From: JAEVLT01 sp050496765 | Lineage (GTDB): Bacteria > Bacillota > Bacilli > Bacillales > Cytobacillaceae | Reading direction: 5' to 3' | NCBI RefSeq assembly: GCF_050496765.1 | Contig: NZ_JBNWEO010000013.1 | Coordinates: 372,001-436,000, forward strand | Length of the DNA stretch: 64,000 nt | Notes under the pieces: model-generated | Databases searched by the model: none | Told to the model about the DNA's origin: nothing | What the model saw: only the letters and a program-made list of their open reading frames with translations | Shown here: positions 57,719 to 64,000 of the stretch, one piece after another | How positions within the stretch are numbered: position 1 is the first letter of the stretch | Layout: every line of letters starts with the position of its first letter | Made by a program: the position numbers and the translations under genes

Positions 57719-59536
57719 CTATGAAAGCAAGTTTTCCAGTTCGTTGAGCTTTTCTTCAAACACTTTGCAGGCATTCGCAATCGGTTCGGAGCTTGTCATA
57801 TCGACACCTGCCCGTTTTAGCACTTCAATCGGGTAATCCGAGCTGCCGGCGCTTAAATAGTCAATATACCGTTTGACAGCCGATTCCCCTTCTTCAAGAA
57901 TTTGCTTGCTTAAAGCTGTTGCCGCACTAAAGCCTGTCGCATATTGATACACATAGTAATTGTAATAAAAATGTGGAATTCTTGACCATTCCAAACCAAT
58001 TTCTTCATCAATCACAATATCTTCTTCACCAAAATATTTTTTATTTAACTGATAGTATTCATTCGTGAATAGCTCAGCCGTTAATGCCTCATTGTTTTGC
58101 GCTTTTTGGTGAATCAAATGCTCAAACTCGGCAAACATGGTCTGGCGGAAAACCGTTCCCCTAAACCCTTCCAAATAGTGATTCAAAAGATAAATCCGCT
58201 TCTGTTCATCACCAATTGTTTTTAGCAAATAATCATTTAGCAACGCTTCATTGCACGTTGAAGCAACTTCGGCAACAAAAATGGAATAATCTCCATATGG
58301 ATATGGCTGCGTTTTTCTTGTATAGTAACTGTGGACAGAATGGCCGAGTTCATGGGCAAGTGTAAACAAGTTGTTCACATTGTCCTGCCAGTTTAACAAA
58401 ATATACGGATTGGTGCCATAAGCACCCGATGAATAAGCGCCGCTTCTTTTTCCTTTATTTTCATGAACATCAATCCACCGATTTTCAAATGCTTCTTTTA
58501 ACACCTTGGTATAGTCTTCGCCCATTGGCGCCAGCCCTTTTAAAACGATTTCCTTTGCTTCTTCATACGGAATTTCCATTTTGACATCTTTGACAAGTGG
58601 TGTGTATAAATCATACATATGAAGTTCATCAAGACCCAGCACTTTCTTGCGCAACTTCACATAGCGATGCAATAACGGCAAATGGTCATTTACCGTATTG
58701 ACAAGATTATCGTAGACGCTTTCTGGAATTTTGTTGGCGGCCAAGGCAGCCTGTCTAGCAGAATCATATTTTCTTACCCGCGCATTAAAATTATTTTTTT
58801 TCACATTGCCGCTAAGAGTGCTGGCAAATGTATTACGATACTGTCCATATGTGTCATAAACCGCTTTAAACGCATCATGGCGAACGCGCTGATCGGCACT
58901 CTCAAGAAATCTTGTATAGCGGCCATGTGTGACTTCTACTTCGTTTCCATTCTCATCTTTAATGGAAGGAAACTGCAAGTCGGCATTGTTTAACATCCCG
59001 AAAGTAGTGCTCGATGCGTTCATGACCTCACCAGCCTGGGCCAACAGGGCTTCCGCTTCAGCCGAAAGGACGTGAGGACGCTGCAAATTGATTTCTTCTA
59101 GTGCATGTGCGTATAACTTCAGTTCCTTGTTTTCATTTAAAAATCCAGCTAACTTGCCTTCATCAATCGAAAGGATCTCCGGGACAATAAACGCAAGCTG
59201 ACTGGCTGCTTGCGAATAGAGATTTTTCATCCGGTCATCCAATCCCTGGTAAAAAGAATTGGTTGTATCCTGATCATATCTCATATGGGCATACGTATAT
59301 AACTTGCCGATCCGTTCAAGCAGACGGTCTTCATATTGAAGAACCTCGTACAATTTCTCAGCACTTTCCCCGAGCTTGCCCTGAAACTCCTGTATCCCGG
59401 GGATTTGGTTTTTAACATCCTGGAATTCCTTTTCCCATTCCTCATCACTTGAAAAAATATCTTCCAGTTTCCATGTATCTTCAACTGGGATTTCCCTTCT
59501 TGCGGGGAGCATTTTGACTGCTGATTCATTTGCCAT
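57719..59536 (-). CDS. pepF: Oligoendopeptidase F
   Basis: 605 aa, M3B metallopeptidase. Zinc site in LAHELGHSVHSYY (about 388-395) with the downstream Glu in EVASTCNEALL. N-terminal domain with VEDTWKLEDIF and the NTFASTLSGNVKKNNF region. It degrades peptides of about 7-17 residues in the cytosol. ATG behind GGAGGCAG. In B. subtilis (yjbG) it also lies between yjbH and coiA. Confidence 0.96.
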   Translation of the reverse strand: MANESAVKMLPARREIPVEDTWKLEDIFSSDEEWEKEFQDVKNQIPGIQEFQGKLGESAEKLYEVLQYEDRLLERIGKLYTYAHMRYDQDTTNSFYQGLDDRMKNLYSQAASQLAFIVPEILSIDEGKLAGFLNENKELKLYAHALEEINLQRPHVLSAEAEALLAQAGEVMNASSTTFGMLNNADLQFPSIKDENGNEVEVTHGRYTRFLESADQRVRHDAFKAVYDTYGQYRNTFASTLSGNVKKNNFNARVRKYDSARQAALAANKIPESVYDNLVNTVNDHLPLLHRYVKLRKKVLGLDELHMYDLYTPLVKDVKMEIPYEEAKEIVLKGLAPMGEDYTKVLKEAFENRWIDVHENKGKRSGAYSSGAYGTNPYILLNWQDNVNNLFTLAHELGHSVHSYYTRKTQPYPYGDYSIFVAEVASTCNEALLNDYLLKTIGDEQKRIYLLNHYLEGFRGTVFRQTMFAEFEHLIHQKAQNNEALTAELFTNEYYQLNKKYFGEEDIVIDEEIGLEWSRIPHFYYNYYVYQYATGFSAATALSKQILEEGESAVKRYIDYLSAGSSDYPIEVLKRAGVDMTSSEPIANACKVFEEKLNELENLLS

Positions 59537-59658
59537 CTTGTTTCTGCCTCCTAACCAAAATTTCGAAATACGAAAAGAGTAACGTCCTATTCTTCTCCAT
59601 ACCCTTGCGTTTTTCCTTCCATTCCACCCTATTTTATGCTAATCCATTCGGTATCATT

Positions 59659-59734
59659 TATCCACTCTCAAGATTCCATAATTTTAACATTGCAAATATC
59701 CATTCTCAAGATTCCATTATTTTAACATTGCAAA
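59659..59734 (+). repeat. 38-bp tandem duplication over the 3' end of coiA
   Basis: TATCCACTCTCAAGATTCCA and the following 18 bases are repeated once, 38 bases later, with few changes. The second unit holds the last codons of coiA (CoiA ends NFAMLK); the first lies behind the stop codon. Confidence 0.88.
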
Positions 59735-60892
59735 ATTTTTGGAGATTGCTTCTTTTTCACTGTTCGTTTTTGGAATAACTAAAGGAGTTTCAACGCGAAA
59801 ATAACCATTCTGAAGCGGTGTGATCCTGCCTAGTTTTTCGAGCATGTGCAAATATTCCTTCACTGCCTCTAGCGCATAATCGCTGGTGACCTGCGGGGTA
59901 ATCCGAACCATGATTTGTCCCGACGCAACTCTTTTCAAAAACGACGATTTTATTTCATCAGGTGAAATCCACTCTCCCGGATTCTTATGGAACAGGACAT
60001 CGAGGTAAAAATACGTTTGCCAAACAAATGGAAGGGTTTGAATAAGTTGGCCATGTGGAATCGGAAGCCCGATTTCAACCGGGAGCAGAAAAGGGTTTAA
60101 ACGGTTGATGTACAATTCCTCAAAAAAATTCTTTTGCTCTTTTCCAGGATGCATACACCAATTCGATTGATGCAAATCTGCTCTTGTTTTCCACAAACTT
60201 GAATTTACTACCGGCAGAATGACGGGATTGATGATTGATTGCACACTTGATTGCTTTAATGGAAACTCAGCTTTTTTTACAAGAGCGTATTTTGTTGTGT
60301 AAGGAAAAATGGAAGAAAGGACAATGAAGCGGCTGTGTTCTGGTGAAAAAAAGGGAAGGAACATGTGGCGATCTGCATTTTCCCGTAAAAATAAATAATG
60401 AAAGCTGTTCAAGCTGACGGCTCCCGGCTGACTTTCCTTCAGATGGTTCCCGCCAACAATCCAAAGTGGCATGTAGCCTTTTTGCAAATACAGATTTGTT
60501 CTTTTCGTGAAGTTTTTTTCCGGGAGAGAGGAGCACTGGTATTCCAGCGCGAATTTTTGGCCATTGACTTGAAAAGCAATATCCGGCCGCTGTTTAATAT
60601 CTTTGTCATAGTACTCCAGCACCGCATCAATCTTTTGTTTTTTTAACCAACGGTAAAGCTGCAGTTTTCCATCCATATGATACTCGGTTTCATTTTCGTA
60701 AAATTCCCGGCATGCTCCGCCGCTTCTGTGGGCAAAATGAAAAATTTTCTGTTCACCAAGTTTGAGATACACCTTTTCGCCGCAGATCGGACAAAAAAAT
60801 TCTTCTTTGCTTCGAAAATAGAGCAATGTTTCTTTTTTATAAGGATAACCTAAGCTGATTCGTTTCCCGGCTTTTGTCAACGCCGATAACAT
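59717..60892 (-). CDS. coiA: CoiA, competence protein
   Basis: 391 aa. N-terminal zinc-ribbon FFCPICGEKVYLKLGEQKIF (about 33-52) and HFAHRSGGAC, a nuclease-like domain with RPDIAFQVNGQKFALEYQCS (about 107) in which Asp and E-x-Q form a PD-(D/E)XK core, and a less conserved C-terminus. CoiA acts after DNA uptake in natural transformation, probably in recombination. ATG behind GGTGGTGAT. Downstream of mecA and cls on the same strand. Confidence 0.92.
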   Translation of the reverse strand: MLSALTKAGKRISLGYPYKKETLLYFRSKEEFFCPICGEKVYLKLGEQKIFHFAHRSGGACREFYENETEYHMDGKLQLYRWLKKQKIDAVLEYYDKDIKQRPDIAFQVNGQKFALEYQCSSLPEKNFTKRTNLYLQKGYMPLWIVGGNHLKESQPGAVSLNSFHYLFLRENADRHMFLPFFSPEHSRFIVLSSIFPYTTKYALVKKAEFPLKQSSVQSIINPVILPVVNSSLWKTRADLHQSNWCMHPGKEQKNFFEELYINRLNPFLLPVEIGLPIPHGQLIQTLPFVWQTYFYLDVLFHKNPGEWISPDEIKSSFLKRVASGQIMVRITPQVTSDYALEAVKEYLHMLEKLGRITPLQNGYFRVETPLVIPKTNSEKEAISKNFAMLK

Positions 60893-60952
60893 TTTATCAC
60901 CACCTCTATTTCTACAATTCGCTGTTCAACCGGAAAATCCTTTTTTTTATGA

Positions 60953-60990
60953 AAAAACCATTCCGAAAAAGGAATGGTTTCAAAAAAAGT
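60953..60990 (-). terminator. terminator of cls
   Basis: AAACCATTCC pairs with GGAATGGTTT around GAAAAA and is followed on the minus strand by TTTTCATAAAAAAAAGG, with a second T-rich arm on the other side. Confidence 0.8.
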
Positions 60991-60996
60991 TCATTA

Positions 60997-62508
60997 TTAC
61001 AGCAGTGGTGATAGAAGCCGCGACATGGACTCCAAAAAGCGAAAGCCAAGATGTCTTTTGTTAAATGTTTCGCTGTCTAGCGCTACGCTTGTTTCAAGAT
61101 CCTTAATATATTCTGCGACGAGCTTTTGCGTGCTTTTCGTCCGAAACAAAAAGGCATTGACTTCAAAATTCAAATGGAAGCTGCGCATATCCATATTGGA
61201 AGTCCCAATTGAGGCTAACTCGTGATCAACAATAATTATTTTGCTGTGCATGAACCCAAGCTGATACTCATATACTTTGACACCGGCTTCTAAAAGCTCG
61301 GGAAAATAAGAACGGGATGCGTGGAACACAATACGCTTATCCGGCCGGTTTGGGACAAGCAGCCGTACATCGATTCCACTAAGTGCAGCGACCTTAATCG
61401 CCGACAAGATATCCTCATCCGGGATGAAATAGGGGGATGCAATCCAAACCGATTCCTTTGCCGAGGTGATCATCGAAAAAAAGATATTTTTGATCACGCT
61501 CCATTCATTGTCAGGCCCTCCGGCAATTAACTGAACACCGCCATGGCTTTTGTTGCCAAGCTGGGGTGATAAATACTCAGCGGTCAAAAAACTATGGTTG
61601 GTCATATAGTACCAATCTTGGAGAAAAATTAACTGCAAGGTACGAACGGCTTCTCCCCTTAACATTAAATGCGTATCTCGCCAAAAACCAAAACTCTTAT
61701 CCTTACCCAAATATTCATCGCCAATGTTCAGTCCGCCTACAAAGCCAATATTTCCATCAATCACGATAATTTTGCGATGGTTGCGAAAGTTAAATTTGTT
61801 ATTTAAAAAAGGAAGTTTTACCGGCCCGAATGGCACAGCTTCAACCCCAGCATTCCTTAATTCAGCAATATACTTCTTTGAAAGCTGCCACGAGCCAACC
61901 GCATCGTATAAAAACCGGACTTTTACACCTTCTTTCGCTTTTCGAATTAAGATGTCTTTAATCTTCTGACCGATATGGTCGTGACGCACAATGTAGTATT
62001 CCAAATGTATATGATGTCTTGCCCGCTTTAATTGACGAATAATATGAGAAAACGTTTCAGTTCCATTTGTGAGAGTTTTCGTTGCCGTATCAAATGAAAT
62101 CGGACTGTTGCCAAGCTTTTGCGCCAATTGGAACAGCCGGCTTTGATGATCCCCCATCTGCTGAATTTTTTCCTCGCTGCGCGGATCGCTCTCCCCTTCA
62201 ACGGTTAAGAATGCCTGCTTATCAAGAAAATATTTTTTGCGAAACATTTTTTCTTTTCGGTAACTTCTACCGAACAAAAGGTAAAAAATAAATCCAACCA
62301 GTGGAAAACTTCCCAACACAATCAGCCATGTCAATGTTTGCGTCGGATGGCGATTCTCAAAGAAAATCACAAATCCAATAAAAATGACGGACAATGTAAT
62401 CAATAGACTTAGAAAGCCAAACACTCCTCCTTCCAACCGATCTTTAAAAATAAACAAAAAAGCCGTTAAAACAAGTAAGAAAAGAAAGATTTTTACTGTG
62501 TTCTTCAG
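60997..62508 (-). CDS. cls: Cardiolipin synthase
   Basis: 503 aa if translation starts at the CTG at 62508, which has GGTGA six bases upstream; the first conventional start (TTG, 62457) would give 486 aa and cut the first membrane helix in half. Two N-terminal helices (about 3-25 and 31-52) and two HKD motifs: HRKIIVIDGNIGFVGGLNIGDE and HSKIIIVDHELASIGTSNMD, split here as HxKx4D sites. It joins two phosphatidylglycerol molecules to cardiolipin at the membrane. It lies between mecA and coiA, an insertion relative to B. subtilis. Confidence 0.88.
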   Translation of the reverse strand: MKNTVKIFLFLLVLTAFLFIFKDRLEGGVFGFLSLLITLSVIFIGFVIFFENRHPTQTLTWLIVLGSFPLVGFIFYLLFGRSYRKEKMFRKKYFLDKQAFLTVEGESDPRSEEKIQQMGDHQSRLFQLAQKLGNSPISFDTATKTLTNGTETFSHIIRQLKRARHHIHLEYYIVRHDHIGQKIKDILIRKAKEGVKVRFLYDAVGSWQLSKKYIAELRNAGVEAVPFGPVKLPFLNNKFNFRNHRKIIVIDGNIGFVGGLNIGDEYLGKDKSFGFWRDTHLMLRGEAVRTLQLIFLQDWYYMTNHSFLTAEYLSPQLGNKSHGGVQLIAGGPDNEWSVIKNIFFSMITSAKESVWIASPYFIPDEDILSAIKVAALSGIDVRLLVPNRPDKRIVFHASRSYFPELLEAGVKVYEYQLGFMHSKIIIVDHELASIGTSNMDMRSFHLNFEVNAFLFRTKSTQKLVAEYIKDLETSVALDSETFNKRHLGFRFLESMSRLLSPLL

Positions 62509-62582
62509 AATTCATCACCTGCCAGTCCATTCCTTTACCCAACTATTTTCGTCGCTATGCAGAGCATTTTGCCTTAATTGCA

Positions 62583-62620
62583 AAAAATACCGATTTCAGC
62601 TAGGAAATCGGTAAAAAATT
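62583..62620 (-). terminator. terminator of mecA
   Basis: ACCGATTTC pairs with GAAATCGGT, followed by ATTTTTTGC on the minus strand. Confidence 0.85.
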
Positions 62621-63290
62621 AAGTAAAATATTTGCTGATTTCAGTAAAGACATTTTCCGAAAGAATTTCTTTCCCATACTCTTGAAGCCGGTGGATCGTA
62701 ACGGGTGTCTCATTTCCAAATTCGGACAGAATGCTTAAAATATCGTCGATTTCTTCCTCATCAATCGAATCTTCCGGGAACTCAACATATAAATAATATC
62801 TGCCTTCAAAATGATACAGTTTCGCATCCAGATTCTCAAGCCCCGGCTGTTTCGATAACATGATCAGATCCTCAAAATCTTGAAATACAAGGAGGAAATC
62901 TAATGATTCATCATCACCGCTTAAAAGATAATCATCCTCATTCTGAAAAGAAGCATGTTGATCCAAAAGATCTACAATATTCGCGTCACCCGGTAAATCT
63001 GAAAATTTTTCCGGCGGTATCGGCAATTCAAATTTTTGCCCGTCTTTTGTCAACTGTGCCTTTGTTACTAAAATCTCAAGCCCCTTTTCTAAAGCTTGAA
63101 CTTGGATCCACAGCGGTCCTTCTACTGCAAACTCTTCTTCTTGATGAACTTCATCCATCATTTCCCAAAAAAGTTCTTCGCTTCGCTCGCGGTTGTACCA
63201 TATTTCCTCACGGTCAAAGCCTCGTTCTTCTATATCACCATATGAAATGTAAAACTTCACAGTATTCTCGTTGATTCGTTCGATATCCAT
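62619..63290 (-). CDS. mecA: MecA, ClpC adaptor
   Basis: 223 aa. N-terminal substrate-binding part (DIERINENTVKFYISYGDIE), an acidic linker and the C-terminal ClpC-binding domain with YYLYVEFPE and SILSEFGNETPVTIHRLQEYG. MecA delivers ComK and other proteins to ClpCP and sets the competence threshold. ATG follows GGAAGGGAGAG. It is one of the genes that anchor the window to the spx-mecA-coiA region. Confidence 0.96.
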   Translation of the reverse strand: MDIERINENTVKFYISYGDIEERGFDREEIWYNRERSEELFWEMMDEVHQEEEFAVEGPLWIQVQALEKGLEILVTKAQLTKDGQKFELPIPPEKFSDLPGDANIVDLLDQHASFQNEDDYLLSGDDESLDFLLVFQDFEDLIMLSKQPGLENLDAKLYHFEGRYYLYVEFPEDSIDEEEIDDILSILSEFGNETPVTIHRLQEYGKEILSENVFTEISKYFT

Positions 63291-63594
63291 CGTTAACTCT
63301 CCCTTCCGTTTCCAGATTGAAGGGACAAAATACCCCCAAAACAGATAGTGCTGAGTATTACCATTTACCCAACACGAGCATTTCTTTCAAAACAAAAAAG
63401 AATATACTCTTGTACTTATATTTTATGACAAAAGGAGCAATAAGGGAAATAAAATATAACAAAAATTGAAAAACTGTTATTTCGCCCATAAGCAAAAGTT
63501 CACATTTAGATTCTTTTAATAATATCAAACAGAATCTTATGGCGCAAGTGTTAAAATAAAAAAGAAGGCCTTCCATATGAAGACCTTCTACGGC
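63291..63594. other. 304-base intergenic region between mecA and spx
   Basis: It contains the spx terminator (63562-63593), an AT-rich stretch with a possible mecA promoter (TTGTCA near 63425-63430 and an AT-rich box) and no supported gene. Confidence 0.5.
63562..63593 (-). terminator. terminator of spx
   Basis: AGAAGGTCTTC pairs with GAAGGCCTTCT with one G-T pair and is followed by TTTTTTA on the minus strand. Confidence 0.9.
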
Positions 63595-63990
63595 TTAATT
63601 GACCATGCGCTGTGCTTCGCGCAGTTGGAATGTACGAACTTTTCTAGGCAAAAATCTGCGAATCTCATCTTCATTGTATCCGACCTGCAGCCGTTTTTCA
63701 TCGATAATAATCGGGCGGCGAAGAAGCCCTGGATTTGACTTGATTAATTCAAACAGATTTTGCAACGGCATGGTTTCAAGGTTAACGTCTAGTTTTTGGA
63801 ACGTCTTTGATCTAGTTGAAATAATTTCATCTGTTCCATCCTCTGTCATCCGGAGAATTTCTTTTATTTCATCAATGGTTAACGGTTCAGAGAAAATATT
63901 TCTTTCTTTGTATGGAATTTCGTGCTCTTCGAGCCATGTTTTAGCTTTGCGACATGATGTACAACTTGGTGAAGTGTATAAAGTTACCAT
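63595..63990 (-). CDS. spx: Spx, global redox regulator (ArsC-like)
   Basis: 131 aa, the full length of Spx. The redox switch CTSC is at residues 10-13 (TSPSCTSCRKA), and the alpha-CTD contact region with Arg and Gly after RRPIIIDEKRLQVG is present. Spx binds the RNA polymerase alpha subunit and controls the thiol-stress regulon; it is degraded by ClpXP with YjbH. It ends ten bases from the window edge, so the promoter region is not included. ATG start. Confidence 0.97.
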   Translation of the reverse strand: MVTLYTSPSCTSCRKAKTWLEEHEIPYKERNIFSEPLTIDEIKEILRMTEDGTDEIISTRSKTFQKLDVNLETMPLQNLFELIKSNPGLLRRPIIIDEKRLQVGYNEDEIRRFLPRKVRTFQLREAQRMVN

Positions 63991-64000
63991 TTGTTCCCAC

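Noticed and set aside
63358..63576. 72-codon minus-strand frame between mecA and spx
   Set aside because: It overlaps the spx terminator, is AT-rich and has no ribosome-binding site.

Overview
This window is a chromosome segment of a Gram-positive, endospore-forming member of the Bacillaceae, possibly a thermotolerant Bacillus/Caldibacillus-like organism; the genus is a guess. The evidence is spore genes (spoVA, spoVIF, yjcZ, cotZ, cotO, a cgeB-like gene), Bacillus-type AGGAGG ribosome-binding sites with frequent TTG and GTG starts, and gene order like the B. subtilis yjc/yjb/spx-mecA region (order recalled, not searched).

Region 1 (1-22 kb) is an anaerobic nitrate module: quinol nitric oxide reductase, Fnr, narGHJI, an nreB-nreC-nreA oxygen/nitrate sensing operon, an IS3-family insertion sequence, a PilJ-type chemoreceptor that probably senses nitrate, and the transporter narK. 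TGTGA-N6-TCACA Fnr boxes lie upstream of nreB and narK, with a one-mismatch box at the chemoreceptor, so Fnr probably ties sensing, transport and taxis together. Between narG and nreA is a 1-kb non-coding patchwork of dispersed repeats and a 52-bp tandem array.

Region 2 (22-28 kb) returns to the Bacillus backbone: an Rpn-family nuclease, tRNA-Val(GAC), yjcG, yjcF, the UvrD-like helicase yjcD, spoVIF and yjcZ.

Region 3 (27.8-44.7 kb) looks like an island between yjcZ and yjcA. It holds a second-type spoVA operon (yhcN-like lipoprotein, spoVAC, spoVAD, spoVAEb), a coupled operon for nucleotide sugars that ends in sat and cysC (the PAPS pathway), several glycosyltransferases in paralogous pairs, a CgeB-like transferase and two unknown small proteins. 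I infer that it makes or decorates a spore-surface glycan.

Region 4 (44.7-64 kb) is backbone again: yjcA, cotZ-like, cotO, fabI with a perfect FapR-type operator, yjbQ, prpE, yjbO, NAD kinase, yjbM, yjbL, a repeat-rich 1.4-kb gap, yjbK, yjbJ, an internally deleted yjbI globin, yjbH, pepF, coiA, cls, mecA and spx. YjbH, MecA and Spx belong to the ClpXP/ClpCP proteolysis and thiol-stress network.
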